Part shown: positions 1-13,345 of the stretch, piece after piece
How the letters are laid out: the number at the start of each line of letters is the position of its first letter
Position numbering within the stretch: position 1 is the stretch's first letter
DNA from: Nymphaea colorata
Lineage: Eukaryota; Streptophyta; Magnoliopsida; Nymphaeales; Nymphaeaceae
NCBI RefSeq assembly: GCF_008831285.2
Contig: NC_045140.1
Location: 4,071,528 to 4,135,527, forward strand
Direction: 5' to 3'
DNA: 64,000 nt
Notes under the pieces: model-generated
Databases searched by the model: none
Told to the model about the DNA's origin: nothing
Seen by the model: only the letters and a program-made list of their open reading frames with translations
Position numbers and translations under genes: made by a program

Positions 1-2450
1 CAGGCCTTGGAATGGGCTAGAGGGACACATGTCATATACTGGGAGCAGTGTACAGCGCACCTTGGTACACATAACCACCTCTGATGGTCTTGCCCTGACT
101 TTTTGTCCGATTATGGATTCGTCGTGAATCTTTTGACTGCAATTTTGGCCACTAAGGAGAGAATTTGCTGCTCTTTTCTTAAGCTGTCACTCGGTGTCGC
201 TTGGCCAAAAATTTCTAGTTCTGCCACTGATTGCGCCTTATTTTGTGTACGATCATGAACTTTTTCATTAAACTCACATTTACACATATCCTCTAAGCTT
301 CACAATCTTCTAGTGAGTTGATTATCATGAATCTGCCTTCTGCATTGCATCTCTAAAGTGTAACTGCAGCCGGTGCCTGTTGGACCCAAGGCAATGGAAA
401 TGCTACAAGATATCCCCACATAAGCACCCAACATTAGCATCCCTTCCTTTACCTACTAATTTTCTATTCTGAGAGAAGTCTTTGGAAGTGGAAAAAATAA
501 TGACCAATGGAAAGAAAAACACCTTCATTGTTTCGTTGAATATTTTGGTAACTTAAGAAACAAATTTAATATGTGCACTTCGTCCTTCACTCAAGTATGG
601 AAAGGAAGTAAAACAGCATCCTAGCGTTCAAGAATTCATTTTTCTATTGAGATTACATATTTTAGTTGGTGCACTAACCTACCCACCACCTCTACTGCCA
701 AGATATTAAAAATAAATGCAAACCTATATTGCTCTTAGACATAATGTCTCATCTGATTTTTTATTAATTTTAGTGGTTGAGATAGTGGATATAGAGTCCA
801 CGGAGTTTGGTAGGAGAAAAGATTTGAAAAGCCATACTTTTGGTGATGCATTATTGGTTCTAAATTGGAACTACCAACATCAACGAAGGCAGTCATCGTA
901 TAAGTTTGTACATAAATAAAAGGTGGTTTAATAAGAACAAATGGACATCTAGGCTCACCTAGTGCACATCAAAGTCCCATATAAAGAAACCAACTTGCAT
1001 GTCGCATGCATTTCCATTTGTCTTGGCCCTCTATGCTGTTTTATTTCTTGCCCTAAAAAGTCTTCTATGTTCTTGAGGATGTGTTCCCTCAGTGCTTTGC
1101 TTTTGGGAACCGTGACTATATTTTAAGCAAATTAGGATATAAAGAAAACCCCCTATTGTTTTGTCTATATATTAACCAATGACAAGAGATAAGTCTTTGT
1201 CCAAGCATTGACATTATTGACCGAATTCGTTCCAGGGATGTCTGTTTTTCCTTTTTGGCAAACAAACATAATAAAAGTTTCATATTTCCATATTAAACCT
1301 TAGGAATTAATGACTCTTGAACCTTTTTTTCAGGTTGGTTTTGTAAGTCATGCCGGCAGAATCTTATGATCCAATAGCCAACATTGAAAACTATACTATT
1401 TCTTTCTAATAGATGGAAAATTACCATTTTGGGGGGATCTATATGTCACAACTAAATACCTGAAAAATGCAAGTTTACCATTAAATTCCCCATTCTACTA
1501 ATTGATATCCTTGAAGGCCACCAAGAAAATTTTATATTCTTATAGCTACTTTTTCTAAACAACACACACAAAATAAGATTAATGTCATCTTGATATTTTA
1601 AACATATATGCCAAGGCCTTTCCTAATGGCAGGATAGTGACATAACAATTTAGGTCAAAAAGGCTAGAGTGATTAGGAGGTAGTTTTATATAGGGTAGGC
1701 ACCTCCCCTACATTGTGGAAGATTTGACTGTTGAAGCATCTTTTGTAACACAGATGAAATTTCAAAAGGAGGGGAAAAGGAATCCTTTTGAAAATAAGTA
1801 TGCCATGCATAAGGAGATGTATATTTAAAATTGTTCCTCTTGTTTTACTGGTTGACACAATTTACAAGAATCCCTGGTTTTGGCTCAATAAAATGGATGA
1901 CAAAGATCAAAATAAAATGCCAAATTTGGAATTTTTTAGAAGAATGAACAATATATAATTTCTTTTTCTTTTTCAGAAATATAATATATAACAATTCTGA
2001 ACTCTCTCTCTCTCTCTCTATTGGGTTTTTAATTTCTTTCTGTTCTATATGGCCATTGTTTTTGTTGGTACATGCAGTGTTAGGAATACACATAATAGTT
2101 TACTTAAAAGATATGCAAATTAGTACATGGAGGTCGGCGAACAGTTTGATAATTATTTTAGCTAATAAGGTTGCAGTATCTTAAAAACAATTCTTTTTTC
2201 TTAGCTACAACAAGGGATATGCCCTCTATTTATTAAAAGAATGACTGAATACAACAGAATAAAAGAAGAGCAGCTAAGAAAAAAAAGAAAAAAACAGCTC
2301 AATAAGAGCAAACAATCACATGTCTAGCTATTAGCCAAAGGCAACCCAATTAAAAAAATAACACAATTAAAAAAAATAACACTTTTGCAAACAAAAAATC
2401 ATTTCTAACAAGCAAACAAGGAATATGTCGGTGCAAACAAGGAGCCATTG
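1..2450. other. Intergenic, no gene recognised
   Basis: AT-rich DNA with frequent stops in all frames. The longest open frame (716-919, 67 codons) has no recognisable domain and no flanking exon structure. A short CT run lies near 1999-2020. I see no splice-linked coding signal, no tRNA-like fold and no clear transposon terminus. Confidence 0.5.
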
Positions 2451-2499
2451 GTAGATCTAAGCATATCATCCTTCAACCAATTTTTCCATTTTACATTAT

Positions 2500-5120
2500 T
2501 AGATCACAACTTGATAATATCAACATCCATGAAACAACCAACAACGCAAAACCTAACGTTAATGTAGATTGCACAATCTGATCGTCACTGCCTACTTGTC
2601 TTTGTTCCATTACAACCAGACCATTATTCCACAACAGAGTACTTATAAAAATCCTTGTGCACTACCAAAGCTTAATAGCATGATTGATCTGGTCAATCCA
2701 AGTTTGTTTTAAAAGCACTTCTGAACAGACATGCCAAACCTCTCTCTAAGCATGCCCAATTGTCTTGCATTGAGTTCTATGGAAATTTTGGTTATGTAAG
2801 GGACGAAGCTTCCAAATAATAATATTAAAACATAAGGACTAGCATCTTTTCATTCTTTGCTATATAGTTTCCTCTTACTCCAGCACTAAAAAGATGGAGC
2901 AACGATCCCCCTTAAGGAATCTAGCCACACCAAATCATGATACAGAAAGGACACTAAAAAAGCAAACAATTTTTATTTTCAATAGCTCTTTTGCACAAGT
3001 TACATTTAGAAGCAAGTGCCATATCAAGATGTTGCAACCTGACTGACTGCAGTTAAAAGTCTACAAAAACTACCAATATAGGAAAACCAATTTTCTTTAG
3101 GGATACAATTAGATACTTATATTTCATTCTCCAGCATGTAAATGCCTGAATCCTTACTTTCTCTAAAATTTGGTACCTGGAAGAGACCATAACCACATTC
3201 ACTTTCCATATTAATAAGTCTACCGAATGAAAATTGTGTTCGCAAACAATTAGCAATAAAATTGTCTTCCCATCGGTCCTTGTTCATATCTTTATGCCAA
3301 ACAAAAGTTTCCTTAATAAAAATATTGGTCTTAGACATAATCTTGTCATACGCTTCAATTTTGACATGGTTAATTAAATATTTGTACTCTACCAAGGATT
3401 AGTATGAAATCTAGCAAGGCTTCCATCTCTCACTTGCCAACACACCCCTCCACTAAATTGTCTTAATGTTTTTATGATCTCTTACAATAAAAAAAACTCT
3501 ACTCTTAATTTGCAAGTCCACAAATTGCCCTTCTGAAGATATTTAGCTCTACAAAAAAAAAAAAACCCTAAAGTTCATCACTAGTTATCACAACACAACC
3601 AAAAAACACAGATGAGATTGATTAATTTCAGTAATTTTTCTGAGGTCCAGACCACCTTCAACAACAACCAGTGACATTGCCTTTCAAGAAAGAAGATGAA
3701 GTTTATGAGGCCCCTCCACCTCTGCCTAAAGGAACTTGAGAAAAATATTTTCTAACTACATCAATAAGGCATTTAAGTGTAGTCAACCAGTATGCGAAAA
3801 CAATATGAAGTACTGCTTTGATGAGACTCAATCTCTCAGCGAATGAGATCAATCTTGCTTTCCATAATCTTATTTTCTTCAACACTTACAATGTCACATC
3901 ATCCTAAACTGAGATACACATGTTTTCAGGGGGCATAGGCAGCACTAAATATTTAGTAGGAAAGGCCTTTTTTGACCAGCCAACCATTCTTTCACACTAT
4001 TGCATATCATGCCGCTCATATTAAAAGGGAAATAAACTGACTTAATTACCAACATCCACCTTCACACCCAATCTGTTTTCAATGTCATTTAAAATTTTTT
4101 TAAGACCCATTACATAACCACCAACACCCTTAATGAATAGCAAGATGTCATCAACTTACAAAAGTGATGAAATCCATTTCCCAACACCTTCAGTTGATGG
4201 AGTATAAAACAACAATTCATGATTGTAAACAATAACCTCCAAAGGAAAATATTCATCACAACAAGAAAGGGATATGTGGAAAGACGGCTGCCTTGGTAAA
4301 GTCCTCTTCTACTATGAGAAAATTATTTCACTTGTCTATTGCGCAGCAAAACATAAGAAGCTACCATAACAACCTTCATAATTCTTCTTACCCACACATG
4401 ATAAGCTTAGAAATTTAAGGGCAACATCTAGAACTTCTCAATTGACCATATCATATGCTTTAAAATGGTGAAAGTAAACACATAAAGAAGGGGATGAACT
4501 CAATGACAAAGAATGAATAATTTTATGGGCCAATAAAGAACTCAGGTGAAAATAACTACCAACCAAAAAAGTTCACTGGCAAATAAAATTTGTTCCAATT
4601 TTTTTTTATTTGATGCACCATAATCCTTGCAATAAACTTGAAAACGTTGTTCCCTAAAGAAATGGGCTTGAAATTAGAGATGTGAGAGGAATAATCTGAT
4701 ATCTTAAGTAGCACGATATGTTTTTTCCTATTCTTTTAAGTAATTTCTCTTCCAAAAAAAAAATCTTTAATGACTAATTTAACATAATCACTAATGATGT
4801 CTCAATGTTGTTGAAGAAACTATTGGGAAAACTATAGACCTTGGTGTACTATCAATATTTGACTAAAAAACTATGCAATGTATTACATCATAAGCTGCAA
4901 CCTTAAGCATGCCTTCCTTATCCTCTTGTGATATCAAAGGCTACTAGGCAACTCTTTCATTGAGTCAACCTTAGAAAAGAAAGCTTTAAAACGATTGAAG
5001 TCCCTTATTGCTCTATCAAGATCCACTTGAACTATTTTCAGTTATGTATGAAGAACATATAAGAGAAAATGTTTAGGTTAGGGACCGAATCCTTGTCAGT
5101 TTTTGTCATTACCCATCTTA
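2500..5120 (-). mobile_element. Degraded L1-like LINE (non-LTR retrotransposon)
   Basis: Conceptual translation of the minus strand, with several frame changes and stops, gives diagnostic non-LTR reverse transcriptase blocks in the right order. Near 4490-4450 is AYDMVN followed by EVLDVALKFL, the F/AYDxVxW region. Near 4300 is RRGLYQGS followed by a hydrophobic stretch, equivalent to the RQGDPLSPYLF block. Near 4165-4130 is VDDILLFIKG, the catalytic (A/V)DD motif. The block at 3885-3760 reads KKIRLWKARLISFAERLSLI, typical of the C-terminal part of plant L1 polymerases. The element is non-functional: it has many stops and frameshifts and no intact ORF. Ends, poly(A) tail and target duplication were not located, so the limits are approximate. 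Confidence 0.8.
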
Positions 5121-6559
5121 TTTCTTCATCAGTACTACATTTAATTAGATTGTTCTTCTCCTTTTGAAATAATAGAACCTGGACAATATGAGTAGGAATT
5201 TGACATGTAGTTTGATCACTTTAAGATGATATTTAAATAGTTTTTGCAATCATTCGTTATATTTTGAGGTTTTGATACATGATCAGCATGTTGAATATTA
5301 TAAATTGTATTTGTACTTCTTTTTTCTTTCATTGTTCGATGGAAATAATTAGTGTCATAATCACATTGCTTTAACCATTTTACTCATGACTTAATTTTGT
5401 CTCCATAAGTTTCATCCATTATAGGAAATTCTAGAAACTCTTCCTTGGATTCTCTTTCTTTGAAGTTGACATCTATGTTTCAATTCATTGCTTCCTCTGA
5501 CATGTTTTACATCTCATCTCTAAGTTTAGTAATATGTTATAAACCTTTGTCTCTCTCTTTTGATTTTGTATGAGTATGTTTAATTTTTTCAGTAGGCACC
5601 TTTCTATGTATATTTTTTTGTAACAACCTGGCCAACTCCCAGACCAAGCTCGAGCTCCTAGCTTAGTGGATCCTAACTTACCTCCTAATAGATTAGGTTG
5701 TTTGCCTAAAAGTGTTATGAATAAGTACAATCTATCTCTTATTTAGTTCTTTTATCAGCCTCCAAGATTATTCTTCATCTTATTTTTGGACTAAGCTTTT
5801 ACATTCCACCCCCCTCAAAGCACACACATCCACACGTGTAAAACCTCAGGTTCAATTGTTAAGTTGACTCTGAAACTAATTGTAATAACTCAACCCACTA
5901 ATAACTCAACCCACTACTACACCCAACTTGGGCTCCCAGTTTAATAGATCTCAATTGGCCTTTTGTAGCTTCTACTTCATCATGTACAAAGTTAAAAACC
6001 ACGATAAATCACTTAACTAACCATTTTATAAATCCTTGAAAATTTTCTACAATCGTCAATTTGGACTAAAGTTATCAAAGTGGAGGGTCACAATCAATTC
6101 GCTTAAGGCACATACGATCATGCACATAGGACCTCATGTATAAGTGTTAAATCAGCTATAGTACCAATTGTAACAACTTGACCCACTTCTGCACTGAAGT
6201 TGGGCTTTTAATTTGGCATATCTTGACTTGCGTCATGTGGTTTCAGTTTCTCTTTCAACAAGACTAGGAACCAGGACAATCTATCTATTAGCTGCCTCTT
6301 TTATAAGTTATCTAAGATTCCTCTTAGTGTTAGATATGGAACTATACTTTTACATCTCGCACATACCTTCATCCATATTTACACCATAAGCATTGTATTA
6401 CCAAAAGTTACAAAAATGAAATATAAATTTCCTAGGTTGAAATGAACTAGTTTGTGAGAAAATGAACAGAAATGGATTATGATTAGAGAGTGATCCTAGA
6501 AGAAATCTTTGTTGTGGATGCATATGAAGTTCTTTGATCCAATTTTAACTTATAAAACC

Positions 6560-7400
6560 AATATTCAATATTTTCATTACAATAAAAATTCAACAATTTA
6601 GAAACCTTGCAACCAAACCTTATTACCTAGATAAGCACATGCTAAAATAAACAAACTCAACCTCCATAAGATAGAAAACCGTTTCATGCAACATGAAGTT
6701 GATTCATCTTCGGGAATAATGCCACCATAGTGTGCCAAATTCATCTGCCCTTGATACAATTGAAAGTTTGCATGTCTAGCAGCAGACCAACAATTTAGCA
6801 CCTTAGCTCAAGAACTATACTGTCTGCCTGGGACACAGATACCAAGAAACGAATGATGGGTTGATTTAGCTAGATCAGCCTCCAGCTTGAATTTTTATGA
6901 AGAATGTCCCTCACCAAATTGAGGTCATGAATTGGCCTGGTTTCAACGCTGCATAACTCCAACAAATCATTTGGAAGGCTGGGCATCATTGGACATTTCC
7001 CCAATCTAGCTGTGGGAGATTTTGTTAAATATTGATCTACCTTCCTTGCCACTTTTTACTGGACTTCCATTATGACAAGAAAGAGGAGTAGACAAAAAGG
7101 ATCACCTCGCCTATCTCTCCGCTTCATATAAAAAAACTCCCCTATTTGTTCATTAATCATCAAACATGCGAGGCAGTATGAATGCACTTCATACCTCTAT
7201 CTGCCCATCCTTCATTGAAACCCAAATGAAGAAACCAATGCCTATTAAACTAAAATCAATTCACCTTGTCATACACTTTTGTCACATTAAGATCATCCTC
7301 TTACACTATCGGTGGGTTGCACCATTTCATGCATAAGCATTACATCGTCATAGAGCTATCTCCCCGGTAGAAATATCGCTTTCTCTTTTCAATCATCTTA
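6560..7400 (-). mobile_element. Second degraded LINE reverse-transcriptase fragment
   Basis: On the minus strand around 7300-7160 one frame reads VTKVYDKVN and, after a stop, FNRHWFLHLGFNEGWADR and MKCIHTAS. This corresponds to the L1-type block D(V/I)TKAYDxVxW...LxxxGFxxxWxxxIMxC(I/V)xxxS. Downstream, near 7110-7080, RRDRRGDPF is a decayed RQGDPLSP. The fragment has the same orientation as the LINE at 2.5-5.1 kb. It could be a separate insertion or part of the same disrupted element, because the reverse transcriptase N-terminal blocks appear in both. Coding capacity is lost. Confidence 0.7.
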
Positions 7401-8918
7401 TTATGAATGCTCCACATACAATATGATTGAATATTTGATTTTATATAAAAAAATTACCTAGGTAAATAGGTCTGAGCTGTTGAACACATCTAGCAATAAG
7501 AACAATGGTAGAACTAATTGTTTTAAAAGCAAAATTACGTGATGATAATGAAAATTTTCACTGGAACAATGTCTTAACTGCTTAGCTCAATAAAGTACCG
7601 TCCAATGAAACAGATGTGAATGATTTTTAAATACATTAAATTAATAAAGTATTCCGGCAAGATAAAAGGCTAAAGATGATCCACAAGCTAATGATAATTA
7701 ATCTTTTAAAAATATTATACAGTGTATTTATAAATTACTTGTGGATTTCAAATATGAGATCCTTGACGTATATACACATGAAAACGAACTATTTATTTTT
7801 AAATAGCATTGAGAACATACAGAGGAACAAAATCTTCCAACATAAATAAAACATCTTTTGATCTAAAATGAAGTTATGGGCATTATTGCAAAAGAGCAGA
7901 AGTAAATAAAACCCTTGTCGTGGCTTTCCTTTTGCAATGTAGAAAATTTAAAAATTACCATGTGAATGTTTTCAAAGAAAAACATTGACAACCCCTTAAA
8001 CCCAACCCTGATTTTTTTTTTATCAAAATCATAATTCCTCCCTTTGTAAAAATTTTCTAGCTTACACCTAGCTCCAAATATTAAACACTGCAAATAAGTT
8101 TTTTTGCCAATATAAATATGATGAAGCAACTGGAATGCAGAAGTGATCAACTTACTTTTGCAACTAAATGTTATAACAGAATTTAGACATTACTAGCACT
8201 TTTTCCTTTGATTATGTATTGGTAGTCAAAGTGTCCCACTAGAAGCTTTGGCAACGCCACTCTGATGGAGTACAATTATTCTTGATAATGATGTCTAAAA
8301 TTTTGACTTGTTCATTTTTAGGGGCAATAGAAGTTCCTGATTTGACTAACTATAAAGAAAGATTACACATCAGCCAATTGTTAAGAAGCTGACAAGATTA
8401 TGATCTTGAAATAATGACGTATTATATGATAAGAAGGAGAATGACATAAATGAACAAATGCATTGAATGAATGTGTCTTTGCCTCGACAAATGCTATGTA
8501 TATGTCATACTGAAGTATTGGCTACCATCATTGAATCTAAAATCACCAAAGTATCTTTTGGATGGTCGTCGAAGACCAAAATTATAGAAACCAACTAAAA
8601 AGTAAGAAACAAAGACAGATGGAAGTTGGTGCCCCTTTGCAAATTGTTCTAAGAATTGTCATAAAATGATATTCTCTAGTGTTGTTATTATCAATCTTGT
8701 CATCACCCTTATCTAAGTCATGAGAAATGTGACAAGGGTGTCAACATAAAGAAAATCCACCTCCCAAGTGCATTGTCTCAGGACTCGTCCACGTCCTGTG
8801 TATGGCTAGATGGGCGTGCATGCAGCTTATCCTAAAACATGAAAATCTAAATCAGTTTGCATCCATATCCTATCCACTCGAACCTTTGAGCACAAAAAGG
8901 CCAAAAGTGAAAAGCAAC

Positions 8919-9023
<105 letters not shown>

Positions 9024-9399
9024 TAAATAGCATATCACTTAGATAAGAGACAAAAAACCAAACATATTAAAAATAAATATTAAAGTGTTTTTTTTGTAAT
9101 CCAACCACATGAATATGATCTTAAAAGTGATTTGATGAGTAACATGTTTTAAGTTAATAAACTTTTATTTCAATCACGTTTTTTTTAATGATAGAGAAAT
9201 TGAACAGCTCTTATTGCATCAAAATTTTGATAGCAGAAAAATCAAACTTTTTACAAAAATAACTTGAACTGAAAAATGATTTACATTGAATTACTTTTTA
9301 TGAACACGTTAAGATGTTCACATTTTGTTTACGATACTTTTTAACGCAAAAGTAAAAGTTACTGTTTTTTTTTTGTTACCTTATCGGTATGTATTTACC

Positions 9400-9404
<5 letters not shown>

Positions 9405-9441
<37 letters not shown>
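9405..9441. repeat. (AT)n microsatellite
   Basis: A short AT dinucleotide run that passes into TGTATG. Confidence 0.9.
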
Positions 9442-9449
<8 letters not shown>

Positions 9450-9635
9450 ATATTAAAATCAGTCACCCATCTCTATAGCTAGATGGTTACTTTTTTTATT
9501 TTGTATTGTTAAAAACCATTGCAAAAAATGCATTTTATTGCTGAAAATCATGATCAAACAACTAGCTGTGGCAAATGTATATTTTGCAACTACAAAATAT
9601 AAAAAATATAACTATCCAGCCACAAAAGTAGCCGG

Positions 9636-9636
<1 letters not shown>

Positions 9637-9681
<45 letters not shown>
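9637..9681. repeat. (AT)n microsatellite
   Basis: A run of roughly 45 bp of alternating AT. Two further tracts lie within 1 kb upstream, making a cluster of three. Confidence 0.92.
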
Positions 9682-9684
<3 letters not shown>

Positions 9685-11321
9685 CATCACTCTCACTATT
9701 CTATTGCTGACCGTAGTTTACACTTTCAATTAATCTGTGTCGGTATTGCCAATCTCTATGCACGTCGCTTCGAAAACTTTGATATACTATTATGCCACAA
9801 ATTTCCTTAGTAGTAGTGATGTAGTCTGTTCAGGCAACGTGTGGTTTCTGTGCATTTTGTAGTTGTGTCACGAGTCAATCTTTTTGGTCTATTTTCCACT
9901 TCTTTATGGTGTTGTTTATGAATTTTGTCTTCTTCTTCCTTTCCATGTAAATCAACAATGTGGCCGCAGTGGTCAAGCCGGCATTTATACTGGAGTTGCC
10001 ACTTGCCTATACATCTTGACCTGCAAAAAATTCAACAGAAGCTCAAGTTCAGAGGTACGAATTTACTGAGGGCTTCATAGATTAAACCGTTTTCATATGA
10101 ACACAGTAATTTATAAAATAAAATCACTCCCTATGAAATTGAATTTTTTTAATTGCATTTAAAACAATATACGATGCGACAAAAATTTTTGAACATAAGA
10201 AGCTTCAATCTGATATCGAAGTAAAATTAGATACACTATTTTGCCAAAAACTAACTGAATAAAAATTTAATTTCTTGCTATGGCTGGTTTTATTATGTGT
10301 ATTTCACGGTTGGCTTTGTTTGGTTTCAGCCACAGACAGACCAAGGGACCTTGCTGCCCTCTGCCCCCTCCTTTCTTTCCAAATTTATGTTGAAAATATA
10401 AAAATTAGTTTGTAAAATATTTTAAAATTAGCTTCGTACCGGCTAGTTTTAAATGTTATATACTGCAATTAACTGTTTAGTAAAATGAATATGATCGAGC
10501 AACTATAAATGTAAAAGTCATCATCCGCATGATTAGTAGTTTAATATTTCTAGTCCATCAATTTGAACATTGTAAGCACTTTTCTTATTTTTCGTATTAG
10601 TTGTCAAAGTGCCTGAAAACTTAAATTTTTGGCTCTACCTGTTGTAGACCGACTATGTCTCACCTGGCCAAGCCAGTAGTATAGAATGCTGCTTGGTCAG
10701 CTTGGGCATTCATCGAGAAGCATGTGGGATCCAATCAAATGCTAAGTCAAGTAGAAAGCAATGCACTTGGAATATGCAGCACAATAAAGTGTATAAGTGC
10801 ATCATGGTCATCAGTCCCTTTAAAAGTTGTAAGTTCGTTGGTAAGTTCCCTACTTGTAGCGTTTGGATGTGCACGCAGGTGTGTGTAGGTTAGGGTTAAT
10901 TTTTTTGATGGACTCACAAGCTGTGTCCACAACCGCGTAGAGTCACGCAAGGGCGAACAAGTGAAAGCTCATCGTCGAGTAAGGCGCCACATTGTTTAAT
11001 GATATATAGTTGACAACTAGTTTCGGTCAACCATATGTAAGCAAGTTAAATTATTCTCTTTTTTTACCTTCTTCGTTATGGACAAGTTTTCCAAGAAAAA
11101 TACATTGTGACTTTTTTTATTCACATTTTATGTTCTTTATACACTTGCTTTCCAAATGATATCTGCACCCCTTTCGATGGTCTTAAGGCCGACGCCATAA
11201 GGTGTTTGTCGTGCCGCACGGACTGAAGTTGTCATCCCTTGACATTACCGCTCCAATGAACTACATATAAGTGTCGCTTTTCTAGCCACGAATGATGTCT
11301 AAAATTATTTTCTTCATTTTT

Positions 11322-11492
11322 AGGGTCTATTTAACAACAATAGCATTCTATTATTGTCTCATAATCCTACCTCAAAAAATGGAATAGATACATAAAACAT
11401 CATAACAAGTGTTTCATGAACCTGGTCTTTTTTTTAATGGTTGCATATATTGATAGGATACTAACAATATGTTACTATTGTCAAACAACCCT
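11322..11492. mobile_element. MITE copy A of a 'GGCTGTTTGGCAACA' family
   Basis: The left end reads AGGGTCTATTTAACAACAATAG and the right end reads CTATTGTCAAACAACCCT. The two are imperfect inverted complements. The family is defined by comparison with copies B, C and D. There is no coding capacity, and the target duplication is not clear. Confidence 0.55.
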
Positions 11493-11542
11493 TTAAGAGT
11501 TATTGGCAACATGGACACTCATTTGGTGTTCTTGCTACCAAG

Positions 11543-11670
11543 CGACCGTTTGCAACAATAATATTATGTTACCAACTCTTGAATCTATCTAAAAAATGAA
11601 ACAGATTCATAAGACATACAAAGAAAATTCATGAGATAGTGACAATGTGTTACTGTTACCGAACGACCCC
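11543..11670. mobile_element. MITE copy B of the same family
   Basis: The ends are CGACCGTTTGCAACAATAAT and ACTGTTACCGAACGACCCC, which are inverted relative to each other. Inside, the subterminal segments GAATCTATCT and ATTCATGAGATAG also pair. It lies between copies A and C in a row of three. Confidence 0.55.
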
Positions 11671-11673
11671 TTA

Positions 11674-11808
11674 GAGGCTGTTTGGCAACCATAATGTTTT
11701 GTTACTAACTTATGAATGCACCTCAAAAATGAAGTGAAGCAGATTAAGAAGACATGTGGCAAAGATTCATGGGATAATAATAATGTGTTATTGTTACCAA
11801 ACAACCCT
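11674..11808. mobile_element. MITE copy C of the same family
   Basis: The left end is GAGGCTGTTTGGCAACCAT and the right end is TATTGTTACCAAACAACCCT. The inverted complementarity continues into the subterminal ATGAATC/GATTCAT segments. The short internal region has no ORF of note. Confidence 0.65.
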
Positions 11809-12246
11809 GAATACTTCTTTTGCTTTTTGTCAACAAATATTTTATCTCAGCCACTTGAAAAGAAACTAAAAAGATGATTTTGAAATAATGAGATCTGCTT
11901 AAGATGCAAAAATAACAACATAAATAAATGAATAAATAATAAAACTACGTGTGTGACTTGACAGTGTTAGGTACGTGTCATGTTAAAAGTGTTGGATACC
12001 ATCATACATGGATCTAGAGTATTCCCCCAATTATATTTTCTAAACGATAGGGAGCAACTTAATTAGAAAAGATCAAAGAACTTACAATCCACATATGTTG
12101 GTGTGGCTCTTAATTTGTAAATTGTTCTAGACTAATCCCTCTCAGAAGTGCATTGCCTGAACATACTGTTAGAATGTACAGCCTAATCCATACTTGATAG
12201 TCTTCCCTAATTTCTATGAATCCAACTTTGCGGTAAGCTGTTTCGG

Positions 12247-12347
12247 GGTTGTAGTGGGGCAGCGCACCCTTGCCCGGGAGGCTGGGGGTTTGAGGGCGAA
12301 GGCGATTTTTAATGTAAGGGCAGACTTTTTTCTTTTTTTTTTTTTTT
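12247..12347 (+). mobile_element. Possible tRNA-derived SINE with T-rich tail
   Basis: A GC-richer block within AT-rich DNA contains GTAGTGGGGCAGCGC (A-box-like) and, about 30 bp on, GGGGGTTTGAGGGCG (B-box-like GGTTCGANNC). It is followed by about 40 bp and a long T tract. The layout fits T-tailed plant SINEs. There is only one copy in the window and no target duplication was identified, so this is a weak call. Confidence 0.3.
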
Positions 12348-12965
12348 TAATATCATGTTATAATTTTCTCTATGTGGCTGCTATACATGTAGGAGAATAT
12401 TGTCTCCGAACCATGTAAATCTTTGTATGTTTTTTTTTTTGTTGCTCTTCTTGTGTTTTCTATTTTTTTGGTGCGTTAAGAGAGTGTGAAAGAGGTTTGT
12501 TCCTAACACATGCATTACCTGTTATACTGCCCAACATTTGTGTCAAAGCATCCCTTTCTCTGAGTTTGTCTGTAGCTGCATATGGCTTGGTGGGCAGGAG
12601 GGCACCCCACCCTAACTCAGGTTGCATCTTGATTCAAAGCTCAAGAACCAAAAGGAACAAGATAGAGGAGGAAAAAAAATCAAATTCTCACTACAAAAAG
12701 AGAAAAAAAGGTTCTGCTGATGTAGTGCCTGATGCGAAAGCACCAGTCAGTGAAGTTCTAGTGTCTAATCCAGCTCCTAATTAATGTAGATTTTAGTTTT
12801 TGTTTGTTCTTCACAATAATCTGGTGAGAAAATTCTCTAAAAAGTTTATGAAGCACAAAGATAAAAAGAAAAAGGTTTTCCTACATTCACGGCGGCATTG
12901 AGTCTCTACTATTTTGAACAAGAGCTGTCACACTAGGCGTTGGCCCTAGAATGAAACACTTGGAC

Positions 12966-13345
12966 TAGGGATGTCAAGGGATCAAATATATCCTTAATCA
13001 TACCTTCTTTTTAAGATATTTTATATATTCGAATTCGAATTAAAATAAAGAAAAATCATTTTCAAATCTGAACCCAAAATCTAATTTTAAAATCTGAATA
13101 TGATCTGAATTCGATTTTTATATTTATATCCGAATTTTGAAGTGGATTTTGATGCAATAGCATTAGATACAGGATAGTTGTCTAAAAATGAATTTGATCT
13201 GAATCTAATCGGGTATTTATGTATATCCAAATCCGACCGATTAGATATCATTTATTAAATTCGAATCCAATCTGATTTCTTAATCGGATATTAATTTTTT
13301 TTTTCTTGTCCGATCTTTTCGGATTGGTTCGGTCGGGCATCCCTA
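12966..13345. mobile_element. hAT-like MITE
   Basis: The left end is TAGGGATGTCAAGGGATC and the right end is GGTCGGGCATCCCTA, giving inverted TAGGGATG(T/C)C termini typical of short non-autonomous hAT elements in plants. The interior consists of degenerate GAATC/GATTCGAAT repeats that can fold. The flanking 8-mers ACTTGGAC and GTTGGGAC agree at 5 of 8 positions, which would suit an old target duplication but does not prove it. Confidence 0.6.

Noticed and set aside
12497..12784. 95-codon frame with a Lys-rich C-terminus
   Set aside because: No recognisable domain, no splice partners and repeat surroundings. May be a gene relic but cannot be supported.
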